Source of the DNA: Sphaerisporangium sp. TRM90804
GTDB lineage: Bacteria > Actinomycetota > Actinomycetes > Streptosporangiales > Streptosporangiaceae
Reading direction: 5' to 3'
Length of the DNA stretch: 64,000 nucleotides
NCBI RefSeq assembly: GCF_029846175.1
Contig: NZ_JARWAC010000008.1
Location: forward strand, 25,516-89,515
The position numbers and the translations under genes were made by a program. The notes under the pieces are model-generated. The model was given only the letters and a program-made list of their open reading frames with translations. It made no database searches and was not told the origin of the DNA. Shown here piece by piece: positions 10,639 to 19,077 of the stretch. Each line of letters opens with the position of its first letter. The first letter of the stretch is position 1.

Positions 10639-11256
10639 ATGATCGTTTCAGCCGGGGAGTGGCAGCGCGAGCGCGATGAGCTGCTCAAGGCCGAGAAGGA
10701 AGCCACCCGCGCCTTGGACGCGCTCGCGGCGCGGCGGCGGCGCCTGCCGATGGTCGAGTTCGACGGCGGGTACACGTTCGACACGCCTGACGGGCCGAAG
10801 ACCCTGCTCGAGCTGTTCGAGGGGCGGGGGCAGCTGGTCGTCTACCAGTTCATGGACAACGGCCCCGATCACTACTGCGAGGGCTGCACCTGGTTCACCG
10901 ACAACGTGCCCGTCAACGGCCCGGCGGCGCTGGCCAAGCGCGGGGTCACGTGGGTGAACGTCTCCAACATGCCGCTCGCCCAGATCGAGGAGTACAAGGC
11001 GCGCATGGGGTGGACACTGCCGTTCGTGTCCTCGCGCGGCACGTCGTTCTCCGACGACTGCGGCGCCGGCGGCGGCTTCATGCTCAGCGTGTTCCTGCGC
11101 GACGGCGAGCACGTCTACCGCACCTACAGCACCACCGCCCGCGGCGTCGACCGGCTCGTCTTCGCCAACAGCATCCTCGATCTCACCCCCTACGGCCGTC
11201 AGGAGGACTGGGAGGACTCCCCGCCCGGCTGGCCGCAGCACCCCACGTACGGCTAG
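10639..11256 (+). CDS. DUF899 thioredoxin-like protein
   Basis: The protein is 205 aa. The ATG at 10639 has GGAG six bases upstream and fits the family start (MIVSAGEWQRERDELLKAEK); the ATG at 10627 is possible. Family features are the TLLELFEGRGQLVVYQFMDN strand, a Cys pair in YCEGCTWFTDN (CxxC), SSRGTSFSDDCG, and a C-terminal TPYGRQEDWEDSPPGWPQ. These DUF899 proteins have a thioredoxin-like fold and an unproven redox role. It sits beside furA-katG but is transcribed away from them, so a stress link is only suggestive. Confidence 0.85.
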   Translation: MIVSAGEWQRERDELLKAEKEATRALDALAARRRRLPMVEFDGGYTFDTPDGPKTLLELFEGRGQLVVYQFMDNGPDHYCEGCTWFTDNVPVNGPAALAKRGVTWVNVSNMPLAQIEEYKARMGWTLPFVSSRGTSFSDDCGAGGGFMLSVFLRDGEHVYRTYSTTARGVDRLVFANSILDLTPYGRQEDWEDSPPGWPQHPTYG

Positions 11257-11615
11257 CAGGTCAACACGAACGTAGTTGGTCGGGACGCCTCTCGGTGGCG
11301 AGGGGCGTTGCTACCTGCCATGGCGACAAGAGGAGGTGTTTCATCTTGTGCCCTCAACAGGAAGACCGGGTCTTAGTTTGCTCTCGGTGAGTGCGCCGCT
11401 GCTCATCGGCCAGTTGGTGACCGTGATAGGCATGGTCGGGATGCGCTGCGCACTATTCGTCCATCCCCGTGGGTCGATGCGAACGTGGCCACCTTCCCGT
11501 CTAGACGTTGCGGCATGGCAAATATTGCTCTGGACCAGTACGACATCTGTCGAATATGCTGCTCCGTCCCGTATGTCGGGATAGGTGGATGTTCGCTATT
11601 CCAGCCTTACTTCGG
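11257..11615. other. Intergenic region, 359 bp, possible short ORF
   Basis: GC content and codon pattern fall here. The strong ribosome-site-like GAGGAGGTG at 11331-11339 precedes a 79-codon frame beginning with GTG at 11348 (MPSTGRPGLSLLSVSAPLLI) that ends at 11584. The spacing of about 11 is long and the frame has no known relatives that I recognise. I do not call it a gene; it may be a decayed one. Confidence 0.3.
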
Positions 11616-12014
11616 TCACGTACGGAAGGCGCCGTTTATTCGCTTGATGCTGAATGCTGGCGTATCTGACGGTGAGTTTCCGTCTACGAGCTGAGATCCT
11701 CCGATCAACAGGAAAGACAGTCGGCTGAGAAAGCCGAGCAGGGCTCCACTCGCAAAGCTTGCCACCCAAGACGAGTCGACAAAGATGGCTATCGTAATTA
11801 TGGCGAGCAGGACAGCGAGGATGATAGGGGTGGCGACCAGCTCTTTGGAGTGGCGGCGGAGTGTCTGGACCTCTCGTTGTCGGTGATCGGCCAAAGCGCT
11901 CGAGACCGCCTGCTCGTAGGCGCGCTGGTAGAAATCGGCATTCAACGCCGCGCCCGACTGTTCTATCCATCGTATGGAGTCACGATCGACCACTTGTTCT
12001 ACTCGTGTCGCCAT
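11616..12014 (-). CDS. Small two-TM membrane protein, unknown
   Basis: The protein is 132 aa. The start is unambiguous: GAGGAGGG lies four bases before the ATG at 12012-12014. Residues 1-65 are polar and helical (SIRWIEQSGAALNADFYQRA ... DHRQREVQTLRRHSKEL). Two membrane helices follow, TPIILAVLLAIITIAIFV (about 64-81) and SWVASFASGALLGFLSRLSF (about 83-108). A short polar tail ends the protein. I recognise no family. It lies 51 bp downstream of the TM-GAF gene on the same strand, so the two are probably one operon. Both have lower GC and more AT-ending codons than their neighbours, suggesting acquisition by transfer. Confidence 0.7.
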   Translation of the reverse strand: MATRVEQVVDRDSIRWIEQSGAALNADFYQRAYEQAVSSALADHRQREVQTLRRHSKELVATPIILAVLLAIITIAIFVDSSWVASFASGALLGFLSRLSFLLIGGSQLVDGNSPSDTPAFSIKRINGAFRT

Positions 12015-12065
12015 GCGGCCCTCCTCGGTAGGACGCTCCTCACAGTGTTCCCTCTCTGCTCTGTA

Positions 12066-12851
12066 TCAAGCGGTCTCTGGCATCAAGGCCAGACCGACTC
12101 CCAGCAGATGAGCAAGGGTCTTCATAACCTGCAGATCTTGATCACCCAGCGAGTTCGCCTCCGGCGAGTCGACCGTGAGTGCCCCGTAAACGGTGTCTCC
12201 CGCAGCAACCGGGGCCGCGATGAACGTTCGATAACTGCGCCCCGGTTGCAGGCCCACTGGGGGATCCTTCCGGATATCTGTGTGCAGGACTGATTTACCC
12301 GAGTGAATTAAGTTGAACATCTGATATCCAGCTCTATCGTCCGGATCGTTTTTGAAGATCGTCATGGATGGATCCGCTCGGCCCTCTTGTCCGCTGTAGG
12401 CAACGCAGATCATTTCCTTCTTCTGTATTCTGAAAAATACACTTCGCGCGTCAGGGGCATTTGTCAGGGTGCTAGCAGCTGTGACCACGGCATGGGTGAA
12501 GTGTCCCCCGTAGATTCGCCTCATGTCGTCTGACTCTTCGTCTGCCATCTTGCCCAGGTAGTAGACAGCGGATGAGAGCAATGATCTGAAGGTTACAATC
12601 GACCGGCCGATCGCCTCGGCCTTTGACCGCTGTGCTCGTGAGGCGCGCAGCTGATTGATGCCGTTTGCGATAATCGGTAGTAGGACACTTACCGCCACCA
12701 GGATCAGATAACGAAACTGATCTTTACCAGGATTGCCGGCCAGCGCTCCGAAGATTCCCGCCCCAGCCGCCCCGCCTGCCGTCATGGTCCACAGAGTGAC
12801 ATTCCGTAGCACGCTGACGATCTTTGGTCGCTGGCTCAGCGAGTTGGCCAT
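12066..12851 (-). CDS. Membrane-anchored GAF-domain protein
   Basis: The protein is 261 aa. The ATG at 12849-12851 has GGAG seven bases upstream. Two membrane helices lie near the N-terminus (about 19-40, MTAGGAAGAGIFGALAG; about 48-64, YLILVAVSVLLPIIANG). A helical linker rich in Arg/Lys/Ser follows, and then a GAF-like sensor domain at about 110-258: VVTAASTLTNAPDARSVFFR, YRTFIAAPVAAGDTVYGALT and the final DQDLQVMKTLAHLLGVGLAL helix, all typical of GAF folds. No output domain (kinase, cyclase or HTH) is fused. It probably senses a small ligand and signals to a partner; the adjacent two-TM protein is the obvious candidate. Function unknown. Confidence 0.75.
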   Translation of the reverse strand: MANSLSQRPKIVSVLRNVTLWTMTAGGAAGAGIFGALAGNPGKDQFRYLILVAVSVLLPIIANGINQLRASRAQRSKAEAIGRSIVTFRSLLSSAVYYLGKMADEESDDMRRIYGGHFTHAVVTAASTLTNAPDARSVFFRIQKKEMICVAYSGQEGRADPSMTIFKNDPDDRAGYQMFNLIHSGKSVLHTDIRKDPPVGLQPGRSYRTFIAAPVAAGDTVYGALTVDSPEANSLGDQDLQVMKTLAHLLGVGLALMPETA

Positions 12852-12882
12852 CAGTGAACTCCACAGTCGAGGCGCTAATGCC

Positions 12883-12902
12883 GATCAGGCTCCGACCTGA
12901 TC
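12883..12902. promoter_or_regulatory. Operator-like inverted repeat upstream of the GAF gene
   Basis: GATCAGG (12883-12889) and CCTGATC (12896-12902) form a perfect 7-bp inverted repeat with a six-base spacer, 32 bases before the GAF start codon. On the minus strand a TACAAT -10-like box lies further upstream, near 12930. It could be a repressor site or a leader hairpin. Confidence 0.4.
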
Positions 12903-13000
12903 TCATCGCGTCCCCGTACGCATAGCCGATTGTAACTCGGCGACCGGAGACTGATAGGGGAATGCCAAAAACTATGCGCGCCGCATCCGCTTTAAGGGGG

Positions 13001-13257
13001 TTAATGTATTGAATGAGCAATTTGTCGGGCTCTGAACGCTGCCTTTAGTCCTTGTTGTTGATCGACGACGAGCCGCAGTGCAGCCCAGGCGGCCTGGATG
13101 AGCTGGTCGAACAGTCTCCGGTAGTAGGAGTGCCTCGCAGGCGGCCGCCAGCTCGAGTGGCTGTCCGCACGATCGACTGCATGGGGAGCAAGCTGCTGTT
13201 CTGCGCCAGGCGAGAGGCGGGCCGAAGTCGAATGCTGAAGCTCGCGGAATGCCCCTC
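13001..13257 (-). pseudogene. Possible gene remnant, C-terminal fragment
   Basis: A minus-strand frame of about 85 codons opens just after a TGA and closes at a TAA at 13001-13003, with no ATG, GTG or TTG near its upstream end. Its translation is protein-like (HSYYRRLFDQLIQAAWAALR, then LVVDQQQGLKAAFRARQIAH), unlike the Arg/Pro shadows around it. I do not recognise the family. It may be the tail of a decayed gene left by the event that brought the GAF island. Low certainty. Confidence 0.25.
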
Positions 13258-13553
13258 ACGACATGCCAGCACCCGTGACGGGCCTTACAGAACCGTCACG
13301 GCTCGAAGTCCAGGGGGGCATTCGTCCGGCGTCGATGGCGTCGAGGAGTCTGCGGTACAGGTGTCATGGTGTTCAAGGGAGAGTTCCGGTTCCAGGCGAC
13401 GTAGCCGGGCGGATCGACAAGATGCTCGACCCGGGCGTCGAAAGGGACGAGGCCGGAGCTTCAGCCCGGCGGACCGGCTACCGTGGCTGACGCCGTGCCC
13501 GACCCCGTACCTCGCAGCGCCGCGAGCGGCCGCTGCGGTGAGGAGTTCCTCCC

Positions 13554-14093
13554 GTGACGCCGCGCACCTCTGTCAGGCTCATCGACGTGGCCGACGCCCC
13601 GGCTATCGCGGGCCACCTCGCACGCGACGTCAAGGAGCTCGCCCGGTGGGAACCCGCCCAGCCGGCCGCGTACTACACCACGCCCGGGCAGGTCGCACGG
13701 GTCGAGCAGCTGCTGGACGACCATCGGCGGGGCGCCAGGTGGCCCGGCGTCATCGTGGCGGACGGCGAGGTCATCGGCCAGGTGACGGTGAGCAGCATCC
13801 TGCGCGGGCCGTTCGGCAAGGGCTTCCTCGGCTACTGGGTGGCGGCCACGCACCGGAACCAGGGGCACATGTCCCGCGCGGTGGGCCTGGTGCTGGGCGT
13901 GATGGTCGAGGAGCTGGGCCTGCGCCGGGCCGAGGCGCACACCCGGCTGGAGAACCTGGCGTCGCAGAAGGCGCTCAGGAACAACGGCTTCCGGCCCTGG
14001 GGCATCGCCCGCGAGCACATCTTCCTCGACGGCGCCTGGCGTGACGAGATCTTCTGGGAGCGCATCCTCGGCGACGGCGCGCCTCCCCGGTAG
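13554..14093 (+). CDS. GNAT-family N-acetyltransferase (RimJ/RimL-like)
   Basis: The protein is 179 aa. The GTG at 13554 has GAGGAG eight bases upstream. The layout matches RimJ/RimL-type enzymes, which acetylate protein N-termini or other amines: TSVRLIDVADAPAIAGHLAR; GVIVADGEVIGQVTVSSILR; the acetyl-CoA loop HRNQGHMSRAVGLVLGVMVE at about 101-120; then AHTRLENLASQKALRNNGFR; and a C-terminal HIFLDGAWRDEIFWERIL (the 'DG-W-D---W' ending of this subfamily). The substrate is unknown. It marks the return to high-GC DNA after the low-GC island. Confidence 0.88.
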   Translation: MTPRTSVRLIDVADAPAIAGHLARDVKELARWEPAQPAAYYTTPGQVARVEQLLDDHRRGARWPGVIVADGEVIGQVTVSSILRGPFGKGFLGYWVAATHRNQGHMSRAVGLVLGVMVEELGLRRAEAHTRLENLASQKALRNNGFRPWGIAREHIFLDGAWRDEIFWERILGDGAPPR

Positions 14094-14212
14094 GGCTCGC
14101 GGTGGCGACGGGGCGCTTCCCCGGCAGGGCTCACGGTGGCGTCGGTGCTCGGATCCGTGTCGATCGCCGAAGGGGAGCCCGCGGTTCGCGGTGCTGCGGT
14201 AGGAATTGTGGT

Positions 14213-14911
14213 GTGGCCCCTGATTTAGCGTCTCGTGTTCGCTATTGGGTGGGTTTAGCGGTACGGCTGTCGCTCCTGGCCGTCCTGGTCGTGGGCGCGT
14301 TGGTCACCGCCGCCACCTACGCGCCCTCCGAGCGCACGCTGGAGCAGTTCCGCGCGGCGGCCATCGCCGGCGCGATCGACCGGGTGAGCTACCAGGTCGG
14401 CTCCGGCGACGTGACCGCCCTGGTGTGGTCGGAGTCGCCCCTGGTCTGGCACGAGGTGCCGGGCAGGATCGCCGACGCCGAGGGCGCGTACACCGTCGCC
14501 CGGCTCATGGCCGACCTGCGCCGCCCCGAGGTCCAGGCGTCCGTGGCCGAGCGGGAGTCCGTCAGCGACGGCAACTCGATCTTCCCCGACTGGCCCTTCA
14601 CCCTCATCGGCGGCTCCAACCTGTGGTGGGTCGCCGCCGCCTGGGTGCTCACCTTCCTCGCCATGATGGGTTCCACGCCCCGACTGGCCAACCGGTGGGC
14701 GTGGTTCTGGCTGTTCACCGTGGGCCAGGTCGGCGCGCTCGTGTACCTCGTCCTGGAACCCCGGCCGTTGTGGAAGGCCCCCGGTGAGGAGCGTGTCCCC
14801 GCCGAGCGCGTCGACGGCCGCCGCGGCTGCCTGTACTCCATCTTCCTGGGCGTGGTCAGCGTGCTCGTGGCCCTCGGGACCGGCCGGCTCGTCGGCCTGG
14901 TCCTGGGCTGA
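14213..14911 (+). CDS. Membrane protein of unknown function
   Basis: The protein is 232 aa. The GTG at 14213 is preferred: AGGA lies eight bases upstream and the preceding in-frame residues are Arg-rich without conservation. One membrane helix is at the N-terminus (about 13-35, LSLLAVLVVGALVTAATYAP). A soluble region of about 100 residues follows, and then three more helices (about 137-152 WWVAAAWVLTFLAMM, 163-183, and the C-terminal YSIFLGVVSVLVALGTGRLV). I recognise no family. It is followed by a strong terminator facing the cellulase. Confidence 0.65.
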   Translation: MAPDLASRVRYWVGLAVRLSLLAVLVVGALVTAATYAPSERTLEQFRAAAIAGAIDRVSYQVGSGDVTALVWSESPLVWHEVPGRIADAEGAYTVARLMADLRRPEVQASVAERESVSDGNSIFPDWPFTLIGGSNLWWVAAAWVLTFLAMMGSTPRLANRWAWFWLFTVGQVGALVYLVLEPRPLWKAPGEERVPAERVDGRRGCLYSIFLGVVSVLVALGTGRLVGLVLG

Positions 14912-14924
14912 GCCTGGTTCTGGG

Positions 14925-14970
14925 CTGAGACGAGGCCGGGCCTCCGCCTGAGACGAGGCCGGGCCTCCGC
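14925..14970. repeat. 23-bp exact tandem duplication at a terminator
   Basis: CTGAGACGAGGCCGGGCCTC plus CGC occurs at 14925-14947 and again at 14948-14970. The second copy forms the left arm of the terminator stem, so the first copy could pair with the right arm as an alternative. Confidence 0.7.
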
Positions 14971-14994
14971 GGGAGGGTACGCGGAGGCCCGGCC
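14957..14994. terminator. Bidirectional terminator between the membrane gene and the cellulase
   Basis: A 15-bp perfect stem has arms GGCCGGGCCTCCGCG (14957-14971) and CGCGGAGGCCCGGCC (14980-14994) with an eight-base loop. It lies between two convergent genes. Confidence 0.7.
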
Positions 14995-15011
14995 GTGGGG
15001 GGAGAGCCGTC

Positions 15012-16519
<1,508 letters not shown>

Positions 16520-16579
16520 ACAGGCGCGCCCGCCCCGCTGTGAGAGCAAGCCCACTCCGGGGAAGGCGCGCCCGCCCGA

Positions 16580-17851
16580 TCACCGTTCGGGGAGCAGGCT
16601 CCGCAGCCGCGCGACCGCCTCGGTCTCGGCCCGGTACAGGCCGGCGATCCGCTCGCCGAGGTCGGCGAACAGGGCGCCGGTGTCCTTGACCGGCGGTTCC
16701 CGGTCGACGACCGCGCGCAGTTCCCACAGCTCACGGCCGTCCTCAGGGCTCGCCGTGCCCTCCGACAGCAGCGACTCCCGGATGGCGGCCGTGAGCTCGC
16801 GCATGCGGGCGAACTCCGGCACGTCCGACGGCAGCGCCGCCTCGGCCAGGTCGTGCCAGAGGGCGTGGAGGTGCCGGAACTCGGCCGCCGGCTCGCCGAG
16901 CGGCAGACCCAGCAGCGGAGCCGCCTGGTCGAGCGCGTCGGCGAACAGGTCGCGCAGGTTCCCGCCGTCCATGCCGACCGGCTCCACGCCCTCCCACATG
17001 GACAGCAGCGCCCCCGACAGTCCCCGGCCGTCGGCGAACACCCGGGGCCACCCCTTGGCGTTCCCGCCATCGGTGATCATGCGCGACCACTTGCGCCAGG
17101 CGGGCAGCGAGAAGGAGTCGGAGGACACGCTCAGGTGCTCGACGCAGTCGCGCAGGCCCGCGAGGGCCGCCTCGGCGAGGCGGCCGGGGCCGGCCTCGCC
17201 GGGACGCAGCACGTGCAGGACGTTCTTGTAGGACGAGACCCGGGCCCTGGCCGCGTCCATGCGCTCGGCGGGCACGCGCACCGGGGCCTGCCCGCGGTCG
17301 TCCACGAGCACGTCCGCCTCGTCCCGCCGGTAGGCGACGACCGGATGGCCCCCGTGGCCGTCCAGGTGCGGGGGGAGAAGCCAGTAGCCGATCACCTGCC
17401 GGTCGGGCAGCACGATGCACGGGTGCCCGGCGTCCAGCTCCTCCGCCAGCCGCTTGGCCGCGCCCTTGGCCCCGGCCGTCCTGTGCGCCTCGAAGGCGAC
17501 GCCGAGCCGGTCGAGGGTCTTGGCCATCCAGCGGTCGTAGTACTGCCACTGGTTGCGGAAGCCGAGCACCAGGTGCCGGCTGTCGTCGTGCTTGAACTCC
17601 CACAGGATGTAACCCGCCCCCAGGCCGCCGCCGGCGAGGAAGACGAGCGGCTCGCCGGCCTCGACGCCGTGGTGGGCGAGCACGCTGTCGATCGCCGCGC
17701 TGTACGGGTGACGCCCGCCGCGGAACGTCCACCCGGCGTCGCCGCGCGCGGGGGACACGCCGGCCACGTGCCGCCGGGCGGCCGTGTAGCTCTCGCCGGT
17801 CTTCGCCATGCGCGCCCTGACGCGCGCCTTGAGCTGCTTCTTGCTGGTCAC
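16580..17851 (-). CDS. BtrH N-terminal-domain / DUF4872 protein
   Basis: The protein is 423 aa. The GTG at 17849-17851 has GGAG four bases upstream; frames above it are not conserved. Residues 1-45 are basic and helical (KKQLKARVRARMAKTGESYT). Residues about 48-180 match the BtrH N-terminal fold (VFLAGGGLGAGYILWEFKHD, LDAGHPCIVLPDRQVIGYWL, GGHPVVAYRRDEADVLVDDR). The rest is the helical DUF4872 part. BtrH transfers an acyl side chain in butirosin synthesis. Here the usual Cys of the first motif seems replaced (RHPYSAAIDSVLAHHG), so activity is doubtful. No aminoglycoside genes lie nearby. Confidence 0.75.
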   Translation of the reverse strand: MTSKKQLKARVRARMAKTGESYTAARRHVAGVSPARGDAGWTFRGGRHPYSAAIDSVLAHHGVEAGEPLVFLAGGGLGAGYILWEFKHDDSRHLVLGFRNQWQYYDRWMAKTLDRLGVAFEAHRTAGAKGAAKRLAEELDAGHPCIVLPDRQVIGYWLLPPHLDGHGGHPVVAYRRDEADVLVDDRGQAPVRVPAERMDAARARVSSYKNVLHVLRPGEAGPGRLAEAALAGLRDCVEHLSVSSDSFSLPAWRKWSRMITDGGNAKGWPRVFADGRGLSGALLSMWEGVEPVGMDGGNLRDLFADALDQAAPLLGLPLGEPAAEFRHLHALWHDLAEAALPSDVPEFARMRELTAAIRESLLSEGTASPEDGRELWELRAVVDREPPVKDTGALFADLGERIAGLYRAETEAVARLRSLLPER

Positions 17852-18086
17852 GATGCTCCGCTCACGGCACAGCCCGACCCGGCCCACGCCCGCCGGTCGG
17901 TCGCGCCGCGATGTCGGCCGCACAACGGGACCCGCAGCCTCCCGAGGCACGTGAGGTCCCCTTTGCCTCCACGGCGGCGGGCGGCGTGGGCGCCCGCTCA
18001 AGGAGGTTCGGCGTGGGAGTTCGCCGACGCTCAGTGTAGGGATCACGCCGTCGGGTGACAAGCACGGGGGGTCAGCCGGCGGGGGC

Positions 18087-18253
18087 CGCGGCATGACCTG
18101 GAGCGGTTTCCCGGCGAACTCCGCGGGGTGCCTGACGTAGCCCAGGTGGTCGCCGGGGAACTCCACGACCGGCGCGCCGAACCGACCGGCGAGCACCGTC
18201 GTGACGCGGTAGGGAAACAGCTTTTCCGGCGAAGTCCGATGGCCGTCCTTCAC
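18087..18253 (-). pseudogene. Alpha/beta hydrolase C-terminal remnant
   Basis: The minus-strand frame reads FPYRVTTVLAGRFGAPVVEF then PGDHLGYVRHPAEFA, the characteristic end of small alpha/beta hydrolases, including the catalytic-His segment GDHLGY. No nucleophile elbow or upstream domain exists before the divergent gene at 18352, so only the tail survives. It lies in the 500-bp gap between the BtrH-like and decarboxylase-like genes; the remainder of that gap shows nothing else. Confidence 0.55.
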
Positions 18254-18351
18254 GAACCGCGCCGCCGAAGAGTGTCAGGTATCGGTCATTGTCGGCCAGG
18301 TGAACACCTCGTACCGTTCTGACTACACGCTGTCGCCAGCAAGGAGAGAAC

Positions 18352-19023
18352 GTGCCCGATCTCGTGGCCCCCCAGCTCGTCGTCAACAGTCGCATGATCT
18401 ATTTCGGCTGGGTGCCGGCCGACCCCGAGGCCGTCGCCGCCCTGGTGCCCGCCGGTCTCACGCCGATGGCCAACCGTCAGGTGTTCATGAACCAGTACGT
18501 CGTCGACCGCGAGGAGCAGACCTCGGGCTTCGGCGCGTACTCGCTGACCTACATCGGGCCCGACCTGGAGGGCGCCTACGCTCCCGACGGCGTGACCCCC
18601 GGCCGGTGGTGGACCCACTACTTCAACTCCAGCAAGCTGGTGCGCGACTACGCCCGCGAACGCGGCGTGCCCGCGAGCGAGGGCCGCACGACGATCGAGG
18701 TGAACGGCGACACGCTGGTCGCCGTCACCGAGTCCGACGGCGTCCCGGTGATCCGCACGACCGCGCGGGTGGGGCAGACCGGCACGGCGGTCAACCGCGG
18801 CCAGCTGCACTACATCACCGACGTCGGCGGGAAGCGGGTCAGCGGGTTCTACCCGTTCGTGGCCGAGCCGGTCGACCCGTTCGAGGTCGTCTCGCTGGAG
18901 TTCCTCGAGCCCGGCCACTCCGTCTACGCGCTGCGCCCGGCCGACCCGCTGCGGGTCGTGTGGGGCTTCTACTCCCCCCGATCGTCCTTCGCCTACCCCG
19001 GCGGCGAGTCGGCCATGGGGTGA
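18352..19023 (+). CDS. Acetoacetate-decarboxylase-superfamily protein
   Basis: The protein is 223 aa. The GTG at 18352 follows AAGGAGAG by about five bases. It begins VAPQLVVNSRMIYFGWVPAD and has VAALVPAGLTPMANRQVFMN, the entry of the ADC-like beta-barrel. GAYSLTYIGPDLEG and GFYPFVAEPVDPFEV follow. The Schiff-base Lys of true acetoacetate decarboxylase is not obvious, so it is likely one of the many ADC-like proteins of unknown substrate that bind or hydrate keto acids. It stands alone, with a terminator directly downstream. Confidence 0.75.
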   Translation: MPDLVAPQLVVNSRMIYFGWVPADPEAVAALVPAGLTPMANRQVFMNQYVVDREEQTSGFGAYSLTYIGPDLEGAYAPDGVTPGRWWTHYFNSSKLVRDYARERGVPASEGRTTIEVNGDTLVAVTESDGVPVIRTTARVGQTGTAVNRGQLHYITDVGGKRVSGFYPFVAEPVDPFEVVSLEFLEPGHSVYALRPADPLRVVWGFYSPRSSFAYPGGESAMG

Positions 19024-19040
19024 CGGCCGGGCGGGGACGT

Positions 19041-19075
19041 CCCGGGGCTCGCGGAGTCCGGCCGCGAGCCCCGGG
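19041..19075. terminator. Bidirectional terminator between the ADC-like gene and the helicase
   Basis: A 14-bp stem has arms CCCGGGGCTCGCGG (19041-19054) and CCGCGAGCCCCGGG (19062-19075) with a seven-base loop. It lies between convergent genes and ends two bases before the helicase stop codon. Confidence 0.7.
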
Positions 19076-19077
19076 CC

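Larger units (their letters stand above)
12852..13553. other. Intergenic region, 702 bp, between the island and the GNAT
   Basis: The left part carries the GAF promoter and inverted repeat. The middle (13001-13257) holds an open minus-strand frame without a start codon that looks like a gene remnant. The right part has only short Arg-rich frames and the leader of the GNAT gene. No RNA gene is seen. Confidence 0.4.
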
